Of a DNA stretch of 13,705 nt, positions 1 through 5,627 are shown piece after piece (positions within the stretch are counted from its first letter, which is position 1; each line of letters starts with the position of its first letter). The translations under genes and the position numbers were made by a program. The notes beneath the pieces are model-generated. The model did no database searches, was not told the origin of the DNA, and saw only the letters and a program-made list of their open reading frames with translations. This DNA is from an uncultured Flavobacteriales bacterium (GTDB taxonomy: Bacteria > Bacteroidota > Bacteroidia > Flavobacteriales > Crocinitomicaceae), in assembly GCA_946482515.1 (NCBI GenBank), contig CAMLRS010000033.1, forward strand, positions 1 to 13,705. The letters run 5' to 3'.

Positions 1-64
1 CGTTATTACGTTATTACGTTATTACGTTATTACGTTATTACGTTATTACGTTATTGCGTTATTA
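1..64. repeat. Tandem octamer array (CGTTATTA)8
   Basis: Eight back-to-back copies of CGTTATTA begin at the first base of the window. Seven are identical and the seventh ends in G instead of A. The array may extend to the left. The unit is not a multiple of three and no open reading frame covers it, so it is an intergenic microsatellite-like array. It is not a CRISPR array, because there are no spacers. Copy number could change by replication slippage (inference). Confidence 0.95.
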
Positions 65-66
65 CA

Positions 67-118
67 ATATTGCAATATCTCATTTTTGTTTAAACCTACT
101 TTTGTGGAGTTTCCACAA
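67..118. promoter_or_regulatory. Palindrome, promoter-like -7 box and hairpin next to the octamer array
   Basis: Right after the array lie a perfect 12-bp palindrome ATATTGCAATAT (67-78), an exact match to the Bacteroidota -7 box (TACTTTTG, 97-104), and a 7-bp hairpin TTGTGGA/TCCACAA (102-108 and 112-118, 3-nt loop) overlapping the box. The nearest upstream TTG (70-72) is 24 bases from the box, slightly longer than usual. No plus-strand gene follows: a transcript from here would run antisense into the 242-2632 gene. Promoter activity is an inference. Confidence 0.35.
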
Positions 119-175
119 CAGACGCGTGTCTTCTGGTTTGGATAGCTCCAGAGATCACTTTCCTGATCAGCAGCA

Positions 176-224
176 TGCAAAAACAAACTCCGAAGTAATC
201 CACCAAGGCAGACACTTCGGAGTT
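176..224 (-). terminator. Rho-independent terminator of the 242-2632 gene
   Basis: A perfect 11-bp inverted repeat (AACTCCGAAGT at 186-196 and ACTTCGGAGTT at 214-224, 17-nt loop) lies 18 bases past the stop codon. Read on the minus strand, the stem is followed by a T-rich run (complement of 177-187, TTTGTTTTTGC). The plus strand has no matching T-run, so it acts for the minus-strand gene. Confidence 0.85.
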
Positions 225-241
225 AGCTGTTAAATAATTGA

Positions 242-2632
242 TCACTTCACCAGGAAGCGTTTCACAGTCGTCGTGTGTGTATCCGACCGGAGGATCAACA
301 GGTAGGCTCCCGGAGCAAGCACGGGAAGTTGAATTGCTAATTGATTGGAAGTACGTGTTACCGCTTCCGGCATCACTGCACGACCGTCGAGCGAACGGAT
401 TTCCGGCTCGCCAGGTGTTTCGAAAGCGGTTACATGCAGGATTTCACCGGCTGCAACAGGATTCGGATAAACAATCAGTCCGGCTATTCCCTGTTCGTAC
501 ACGGAAAGCTGATCGATCGCTACGCAACTGCTGGTATCGGCATCTGCCGGGCAATTTTCGTTCGTCGCGATCACGGCATACGAACCGTTAGCTGCCGGGT
601 AAAATTCAGCCGACTCAGCTCCCGGAATGATCGCATTGCCGTTGGCACAATCGATCCATTGATAGTGGGTTGCGGTTGGCGAAAAAGCTACCAAATGGGT
701 GATATTGTCGGTTACGCTTACCGTTGTCGGATCCAGTACAGTCAGAATGGTGACCACCACGCTGTCTTCACCGTTCACATCTTCCAGTACATCGGTGTAC
801 ACACCCGAAACATCATACGTATTCGTTCCAACGGTGATGGATTCGCCGTAGCACAGCTCCACCACATTCTGATAAACATTTTCCGTAAAACCAAACGTCA
901 ATGGCCCTACAACCGGCAAATTAATCGTACTCGTCAATGCGCCGGCATTTTCGCCATCACACAATCCTGTAGCGGTCGTTGCTATGAACTCCCACTGGCT
1001 GCCATTCCAAACGGTTAAAGCAATGTCGTCGCAGTTGACCAATCCACTGGCCGAAGCATCGTTCCAGCCGGCTGTTACGGTAAACAAGTCGGACGAGCCC
1101 GTGCGCGACAAATCCCAGTATTCCAGCGAGCTGATGGTCTGTAAAGGAAATTCCACTGGCGTGAGCACGGAATTGGCTTCAAAATGGTAACCGGCTCTTA
1201 CAACCGTTGTTGCTGAAATCGGGGCTGTAATGCTCAGCGGACGGTAGCGATTGGGAACGGTTCCAAGTGGAAAAGTAAATGCGTCGTCGCCCGCTTTATT
1301 GATATATCCGGCTACAAATGTCGTATCAGAAGCACCGGTAATTGTTGCGTTATCGATCACATTCACGTCCACACCGCTTGACTGAATGATTCCGTCGGTG
1401 AAATGCAGGTTGTGCTGGATCGTTACTCCGCTGCTCAGCGTAACGCCGTAGCCGCCATCGGCCGGACCGTTGGAGCTGTTGTTGATTTCCAGATCGTATA
1501 AAGGAAGTGTGGCTGCAACACACAAGACCGTTTGTTGCCTGTTACCGTTCAGAACAAGTTTGTTGTTTCCCTGAAGATAAGTTCCCAGAATGACCAACTG
1601 TCCGTTAACGGAAATGACCGGAACCTGCTGGAGCCATGCATGCGCAAGCGGAACCGCCACATTGGCAAATTGATACAATCCCGCGCCTGAAAGAATGCTT
1701 GACGTTCCAGCAGTGAAAACCGCTCCTGTGGTGGAATGCAATACGCCGGCATTGTTCCAGCTCACATTGCCTGCGTCGTTCCATTGCGCTGTGTCGGTAA
1801 CGATAATGGAATCGCCGGCAAGCAACGTCACGGCAGTTCCTTCGTTTTCAAAAACGGTAACCGATCCGGAGAGCTCAATCTGCATGTTCATTGTACTCGT
1901 TGGATCGTTGCCAACCAAACCGGTAACAGTAGTGATACCGCCCGTAGAACGGAAATAACCTTTGCCCGAACCGGGAGCAGCGCCCAGCCAGATGAGGTCG
2001 CCGTTGATGTTCAATGTACCGCCGGTTTGTTCGAATACCGGAAAAAAGTTCCCTGCTTCGTTTTCAAAACCGAATTCACCGTTGGTGGTGATCGTTCCGC
2101 CATTCTGAACGAAACGACTGGAGTTCGTTGCACTGCCATCTACCAATGCGATCGTTTCTCCAACCGTAATGCTACCGCTGTTGATTTCGCCGGTTCCACC
2201 CAATTCGAACAGTAAGCGCTGACCGATATTCAGGTTTCCGCCATTCATCTGCAAATGGCCGTCTTCAGCGAAAATCAGGCGGGCATTGTTGCCACCGCCG
2301 TTGAGCGCAAAGGTTCCGCTGGTGATGGTAACCACGGTTCCCGCTCCCAGGATTTCTACTCGATCAGAAGCATTGAGATTGCCGGAGATGGTGAGCTGCG
2401 CACCGTTCTGAACGAGCATTTCCGCAGGTGTAAAACTGGATGTTCCCGAAACAACGGGTTGTGCCATTGCGCCGGTATAGTTGGCCGGATCAATGGTAAT
2501 GTTGTCGCCGTTGCCCGGCGTTGCGGACCAGTTAGCCGGATTGTTCCAGTCGGAATTCACGGCCCCTGTCCAATCCTGTGCCAGCAACAAATGGCCTGGC
2601 AACAGGCATAAAAGAAGTTGAATGTATTTCAT
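242..2632 (-). CDS. Secreted beta-repeat adhesin-like protein with T9SS type A sorting domain
   Basis: This is a 796-aa protein predicted to be exported by Sec and then moved across the outer membrane by the type IX secretion system. Seen: a signal peptide (MKYIQLLLCLLPGHLLLAQ); a Trp/Asn-rich start (WTGAVNSDWNNPANWS) common in large Bacteroidota surface proteins; many short Gly/Asn/Thr-rich repeats at about residues 70-270 that suggest a beta-solenoid; an EYWDLSRTG segment near 504; a CYGESITVG...EDSVVV unit near 594-625; an Ig/PKD-like segment (YQWIDC...) near 657-704; and a C-terminal sorting domain (about 717-796) with VYPNP and a basic KRFLVK end. The start at 2632 is preferred over an in-frame ATG at 2686, because the signal peptide begins exactly there. 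An adhesive or structural surface role is inferred; no catalytic motif is visible. It lies 69 bp downstream of the 2702-3082 gene. Confidence 0.85.
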   Translation of the reverse strand: MKYIQLLLCLLPGHLLLAQDWTGAVNSDWNNPANWSATPGNGDNITIDPANYTGAMAQPVVSGTSSFTPAEMLVQNGAQLTISGNLNASDRVEILGAGTVVTITSGTFALNGGGNNARLIFAEDGHLQMNGGNLNIGQRLLFELGGTGEINSGSITVGETIALVDGSATNSSRFVQNGGTITTNGEFGFENEAGNFFPVFEQTGGTLNINGDLIWLGAAPGSGKGYFRSTGGITTVTGLVGNDPTSTMNMQIELSGSVTVFENEGTAVTLLAGDSIIVTDTAQWNDAGNVSWNNAGVLHSTTGAVFTAGTSSILSGAGLYQFANVAVPLAHAWLQQVPVISVNGQLVILGTYLQGNNKLVLNGNRQQTVLCVAATLPLYDLEINNSSNGPADGGYGVTLSSGVTIQHNLHFTDGIIQSSGVDVNVIDNATITGASDTTFVAGYINKAGDDAFTFPLGTVPNRYRPLSITAPISATTVVRAGYHFEANSVLTPVEFPLQTISSLEYWDLSRTGSSDLFTVTAGWNDASASGLVNCDDIALTVWNGSQWEFIATTATGLCDGENAGALTSTINLPVVGPLTFGFTENVYQNVVELCYGESITVGTNTYDVSGVYTDVLEDVNGEDSVVVTILTVLDPTTVSVTDNITHLVAFSPTATHYQWIDCANGNAIIPGAESAEFYPAANGSYAVIATNENCPADADTSSCVAIDQLSVYEQGIAGLIVYPNPVAAGEILHVTAFETPGEPEIRSLDGRAVMPEAVTRTSNQLAIQLPVLAPGAYLLILRSDTHTTTVKRFLVK

Positions 2633-2674
2633 ATTAAAGAGATAATGTTCGGTGTCGCAGGTGTGCGCAACAGT

Positions 2675-2691
2675 TTCCCGTCTCACGGGAA
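2675..2691. other. Intercistronic hairpin
   Basis: TTCCCGT and ACGGGAA form a 7-bp stem with a 3-nt loop in the gap between the two minus-strand genes. No T-run follows on either strand, so it is not a standard terminator. It could act in mRNA processing or partial attenuation between the two genes (inference). Confidence 0.4.
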
Positions 2692-2701
2692 CGAAAGAAC
2701 A

Positions 2702-3082
2702 TCAGCCCATTATCGGCGGACGGAAAAGGCCATCCAGTGCCGGATTCGAACGATTTTCGTCCTGTGGCACCGGTAATTCCATACTGGTTGTGGTAAATCC
2801 GGAAAGCGGCTCATCCGCTGTGTTATCGGGAAGAAAAATTGCCTGAAAATCGTGTGATTCCGTGATCTTTTTAAACGGCAGCTGCTCATCGCGCTCCTGG
2901 TCATTATCGTTGTGATCGTCGCCACCATAGTGCATGGCCAGGAAATCCGTGAAGCTTATTTCAGGATTCTGTGTGCGGTGTTCGTTGAAATGTGCGGCAA
3001 GTACGGGCAATTTGAACAATTCTCCCAGGGAATTATTCAGCAGGAAGACCGGTATAAACAGCAACAGGAACGCCTTTTTCAC
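2702..3082 (-). CDS. Small exported His/Asp-rich Bacteroidota protein of unknown function
   Basis: A 126-aa protein with an N-terminal signal peptide (MKKAFLLLFIPVFLLNNSLG). The middle reads LPVLAAHFNEHRTQNPEISF, then FLAMHYGGDDHNDNDQERD and LPFK. I recognise this HF.EH...N..I.F..FL..HY...D.D.D..LPFK pattern, from memory, as a conserved hypothetical family of Bacteroidota, sometimes found near metal-efflux or TonB genes. The His and Asp residues suggest metal binding, but no function is established here. The start is GTG: an in-frame TGA lies 30 bases upstream with no ATG between, and the signal peptide begins at the GTG. The C-terminal half is Pro/Asn-rich. The promoter at 3087-3118 would give almost no 5' leader. 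Confidence 0.75.
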   Translation of the reverse strand: MKKAFLLLFIPVFLLNNSLGELFKLPVLAAHFNEHRTQNPEISFTDFLAMHYGGDDHNDNDQERDEQLPFKKITESHDFQAIFLPDNTADEPLSGFTTTSMELPVPQDENRSNPALDGLFRPPIMG

Positions 3083-3086
3083 ACCG

Positions 3087-3118
3087 TAAAAGTACGGATA
3101 TTTTACCAGTCAGATCAA
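3087..3118 (-). promoter_or_regulatory. Bacteroidota-type promoter of the 2702-3082 gene
   Basis: On the minus strand, TTG (complement of 3116-3118) is followed after 21 bases by TACTTTTA (complement of 3087-3094), seven of eight positions matching the extended TAnnTTTG box. The box ends four bases before the GTG start, so transcription would begin at or next to the start codon. Confidence 0.55.
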
Positions 3119-3212
3119 ATGCAGCGCGTCAGAAAAATAATTAACACTCTGTAAAACAGATTGTTAAAATTCATCACGGATAACCGCAATTTTAGATTCC
3201 GTAGTTATACGC

Positions 3213-3244
3213 TTGCTGATAACTGATTGTGCGACATACTTTTG
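3213..3244 (+). promoter_or_regulatory. Bacteroidota-type promoter of the LGFP-repeat gene
   Basis: TTG (3213-3215), a 21-base spacer and a perfect TACTTTTG (3237-3244) match the known -33/-7 promoter of this phylum. Spacing equals that of the divergent promoter at 3087-3118. The expected start of transcription is near 3250, leaving an untranslated leader of roughly 85-90 bases before the ATG at 3338. Confidence 0.7.
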
Positions 3245-3268
3245 TACCGCCACAGTTCACAATGCATC

Positions 3269-3302
3269 GCCCGATACTGCAGGTCGGGAGTCCGTTACGG
3301 GC
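3269..3302 (+). promoter_or_regulatory. Possible alternative hairpins in the leader of the LGFP-repeat gene
   Basis: CCCGA (3270-3274) can pair with TCGGG (3284-3288). The overlapping GCCCG (3269-3273) can pair instead with CGGGC (3298-3302). The two pairings exclude each other, as in attenuators or small RNA switches, but each stem is only five base pairs. No known riboswitch class is recognised. Confidence 0.25.
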
Positions 3303-3337
3303 AATGGCTAACTATCATTCATTAAGAACCACACATT

Positions 3338-4777
3338 ATGCAAAACAAGATTACCTATCTGTCGACGATCTCTATGCTCGATGACGAAACATTTGGCTCA
3401 GACGAACGGGCCACTGCAACTCAAAGCGGGATTTTCATGCTCGACCCGACAAGAACCTCTTCTTCACTCTTTTTCGTGGGGAAATGCGGCGGCGAAATGC
3501 GCATCGAAGTATCCGCAAACGTCGTACAAAATGCCACTAACGGCAACATTACGGTTTCCGGGGTGGCAAAGTTGTTCGAAGGAACTTCCGAAAGCACCAA
3601 CGACCTCGACGGGCAGCGTGCTTTCAACCAGGTCATTTCGGCCAACACAACCGGCACGATCGCTTTCCGTGTGAACAATACCGACGAAGGCGGCGATTTC
3701 GCAGATATTTCGCTCCGCTTCACCAACCAGAAGCTTACCGATTCAGACTGCACCACCAACATCAAAGCCAAGGCTGAAGCACTCGGAAGCGGTTTCACAG
3801 GACCAGCTGTTTCGAACATCAATTCACCTACGACAGTAACCGGCGGTAAGAAAGTCGACTTTCAGAACTGCGATATTTACTGCTCAGCAGCTACAGGAAC
3901 GCATGAAGTACACGGCGATATCCGCGCGAAATACGATGCCAAAGGCGGACCGAACAGCGACCTCGCTCTCCCGGTAACCGACGAAACAACGACTCCGGAC
4001 ACAATCGGACGTTTCAACCACTTCTCCGGTAACGGAAGTATCTACTGGACACCGAAAACGGGACCAATGGAAGTTCGCGGTGGTATCCGTCACAGCTGGG
4101 CTTCACAAGGCTGGGAACGCAGTCGTTACGGCTACCCTACCAGCGATGAGCTCAACATCAACCAATCGCCATGGCAGTGGTACAGCGATTTCCAGAACGG
4201 CGTTATTTTCTGGGAAGGCAATGCCGAAAAGCAGCCTGAAACGGCTTCCATCAACGGCGCTGGCGTAGTACGCGTGCTCAAAAAGCTGTTCAAAGAAAAA
4301 GCAAACGATCCGAAATTGTCGGTAGACAACGTGAGCATCATCAACGTGAGCAATACGCGCTACGATTTCTGGCGCAGCAAGAACCGTACGGTTACTTTCC
4401 GCATCACCGGCGAATATGCTGTTGACTGGGTTCCGGATCCGGATTACACCATCGATCTGCAATTGTCGTTCGACCCGACTCCTGTTCCGAATGCACACAG
4501 CGAATGCCGTGTATTCGTTCGCATGCTGACTTACCACATCACAACGTGGAACGTATTCGGTATCGGAACGGGCGAGCTGGCTCAGGCACTCAAAAACAGC
4601 CTGGAAAGCGCATTCGCCGACCCGATCGAGCTTACAGAAGGTCAGGCAATTCCGGCCAACGCAGGATTGCTGAGCTTCAAAGTGATGCAGGACGGTGGAC
4701 TCACGTTCTTCTTCCGTCCGGATGGACTCGGCCGCATCGTAGCATCGATTGTCCAGACCACACTCGACCGTATGTAG
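3338..4777 (+). CDS. LGFP-repeat protein with unrecognised N- and C-terminal domains
   Basis: A 479-aa protein. Residues about 190-293 match LGFP repeats, a fold known mostly from actinobacterial cell-wall proteins: HEVHGDIRAKYDAKGG, LPVTDE, GRFNHFSGNGSIYW, then a second unit with VRGGIRHSWASQGWERSRYG, YPTSDE and FQNGVIFWEG. Residues 1-135 look like a beta-sandwich (EGTSESTNDLDG near 81-92), followed by a linker. Residues 300-479 form a mixed alpha/beta region ending in TTLDRM; I recognise neither flank. No signal peptide or membrane helix is present. An in-frame TAA 15 bases before the ATG rules out a longer N-terminus, so the product appears cytoplasmic or leaves by an unusual route. It has its own promoter (3213-3244) and terminator (4816-4870) and is transcribed divergently from the 2702-3082 gene. 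Binding to glycan or cell wall is inferred from the repeat only. Confidence 0.8.
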   Translation: MQNKITYLSTISMLDDETFGSDERATATQSGIFMLDPTRTSSSLFFVGKCGGEMRIEVSANVVQNATNGNITVSGVAKLFEGTSESTNDLDGQRAFNQVISANTTGTIAFRVNNTDEGGDFADISLRFTNQKLTDSDCTTNIKAKAEALGSGFTGPAVSNINSPTTVTGGKKVDFQNCDIYCSAATGTHEVHGDIRAKYDAKGGPNSDLALPVTDETTTPDTIGRFNHFSGNGSIYWTPKTGPMEVRGGIRHSWASQGWERSRYGYPTSDELNINQSPWQWYSDFQNGVIFWEGNAEKQPETASINGAGVVRVLKKLFKEKANDPKLSVDNVSIINVSNTRYDFWRSKNRTVTFRITGEYAVDWVPDPDYTIDLQLSFDPTPVPNAHSECRVFVRMLTYHITTWNVFGIGTGELAQALKNSLESAFADPIELTEGQAIPANAGLLSFKVMQDGGLTFFFRPDGLGRIVASIVQTTLDRM

Positions 4778-4815
4778 CGTCACACCAATAACCGACCCGA
4801 GAAGGTCATAGCGAG

Positions 4816-4870
4816 AAAGCCTGTTCGCAACGTTCGTCGAAAGATGGACAGCGGATGGGCTTTTTAATTT
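4816..4870 (+). terminator. Rho-independent terminator of the LGFP-repeat gene
   Basis: AAAGCCTGTTCGC (4816-4828) pairs with GCGGATGGGCTTT (4851-4863) over 13 positions, three of them G-U, and runs into TTTTTAATTT (4861-4870). The hairpin starts 38 bases after the stop codon. Confidence 0.75.
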
Positions 4871-4891
4871 AGTTGCGAGTTGGAAGTTACG

Positions 4892-5084
4892 AGTTGATGA
4901 GTTGGTCCGCGGTCTCCAGTCTCCAGTCTCCAGTCGTTTATCAATTATCCTCTCTATGTGCTCTATGTGTCTATGTGGTTCATTATTCCAACCGGACGGT
5001 CCGCGGTCTTCAGTCTCCAATCGGGGTGATTAGTTATGCAACTCATAAACCCTGCAACTCATAAACTCACTAACTCGTCAACCC
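4892..5084. repeat. Repeat-rich intergenic region upstream of arfB
   Basis: The gap between the LGFP-repeat gene and arfB is built of recurring words and holds no recognisable gene. It contains three tandem TCTCCAG units (4913-4933), two copies of GGTCCGCGGTCT (4904-4915, 4998-5009), two copies of TGCAACTCATAAAC (5037-5050, 5053-5066), and CTATGTGTCTATGTGGTTCA (4963-4982), which recurs exactly at 5571-5590. AGTTGATGAGTTGGTC (4892-4907) recurs with a change at 5513-5528. The order of words is the same on both sides of arfB, so the flanks look like degenerate direct repeats. Confidence 0.75.
5069..5084. repeat. Left arm of the inverted repeat bracketing arfB
   Basis: ACTAACTCGTCAACCC matches the reverse complement of 5512-5527 at 15 of 16 positions. 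This arm ends 20 bases before the arfB start codon. Confidence 0.7.
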
Positions 5085-5104
5085 AAAGCGTTAACTTCGT
5101 CCTT

Positions 5105-5497
5105 ATGGAAAGGGAAAAGCTTTTATCCGAGCTGACATTCAAGACCAGTCGCAGCGGTGGCGCCGGCGGGCAAAACGTCAATAAGGTTTCAACGAAAGTG
5201 GAGCTGAATTTTTCCGTTTCAGAATCAGCCGCGTTATCACCCGAAGAAAAAGACCTCGTGCTCGAAAAGCTGGCTTCGCGGGTCAACCGGAACGGTATTT
5301 TGCAAGTGGTTTCTCAAACAGAACGTACGCAAACGGGGAACAAACACGTAGCAATCGAAAAGTTTTTCCAGTTGCTGGAAACGGCCTTCACAAGGCAAAA
5401 GAAACGCAAGCCGACGAAGATCCCGAAAGCGGTAAAAGAACAACGGCTATTGGCGAAAAAGAGACGGGCGGAGTTGAAGCGTAATAGGAGTTTTTGA
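5105..5497 (+). CDS. arfB: Alternative ribosome-rescue factor ArfB (YaeJ-type peptidyl-tRNA hydrolase)
   Basis: A 130-aa protein that frees ribosomes stalled on broken mRNA by entering the empty A site and hydrolysing the peptidyl-tRNA ester. Seen: a release-factor-like domain with TSRSGGAGGQNVNKVSTKVE at residues 14-33, the catalytic GGQ being 21-23, and a strongly basic C-terminal tail from about 95 on (RQKKRKPTKIPK, LLAKKRRAELKRNRSF) of the type that binds the mRNA channel. The length is close to the usual 130-140 aa, and too short for a full RF1/RF2. The start at 5105 is preferred over an in-frame ATG at 5036: the upstream 23 codons encode repeat-derived sequence unlike the family, and MEREKLLSEL is typical. 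It stands alone, converging on ligD, inside repeat-rich flanks with an inverted repeat on each side. Confidence 0.92.
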   Translation: MEREKLLSELTFKTSRSGGAGGQNVNKVSTKVELNFSVSESAALSPEEKDLVLEKLASRVNRNGILQVVSQTERTQTGNKHVAIEKFFQLLETAFTRQKKRKPTKIPKAVKEQRLLAKKRRAELKRNRSF

Positions 5498-5511
5498 GTT
5501 GGTGAGTTGAC

Positions 5512-5626
5512 GGGTTGATGAGTTAGTCTTTCAGTCTCCGGTCGTTCGGTCTTCAGTCTAGGGTCATTTTCTATGTGTCTATGTGGTTCACACTGTATTG
5601 CTGTCCTAAAGTCTTGAAGTCCTAAT
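5512..5626. repeat. Repeat-rich region between arfB and ligD, with right inverted-repeat arm
   Basis: GGGTTGATGAGTTAGT (5512-5527) is the right arm of the inverted repeat around arfB and begins 15 bases after its stop. The stretch then repeats the words seen upstream of arfB: TCAGTCTCC near 5531, TTCAGTCT near 5552, and the exact 20-mer CTATGTGTCTATGTGGTTCA at 5571-5590. Three imperfect octamers GTCCTAAA, GTCTTGAA, GTCCTAAT follow at 5603-5626. No clear hairpin terminator is visible for either convergent gene. Confidence 0.7.
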
Positions 5627-5627
5627 A

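Noticed and set aside
1..64. CRISPR-like array at the window start
   Set aside because: Units are only 8 bases and directly adjacent, without spacers, and there are no cas genes.
341..1018. 225-codon plus-strand frame inside the T9SS adhesin gene
   Set aside because: Arg/Ile/Cys-rich shadow; the minus strand carries the signal peptide, repeats and sorting domain.
2633..2686. Upstream ATG extending the T9SS adhesin by 18 residues
   Set aside because: The extra residues (MRRETVAHTC...) precede a complete signal peptide and lie over a hairpin; the ATG at 2632 fits export.
3304..3384. Annotating the 26-codon upstream ORF as a gene
   Set aside because: No ribosome-binding evidence or conservation can be seen; kept only as part of a finding.
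4103..5020. 305-codon minus-strand frame opposite the LGFP-repeat gene
   Set aside because: It starts in repeat-rich intergenic DNA, crosses a terminator, shows no recognisable family, and overlaps a better-supported gene.
5036..5104. Upstream ATG extending ArfB by 23 residues
   Set aside because: The added codons are the AACTCATAA repeat words; the protein family begins close to the GGQ domain as at 5105.
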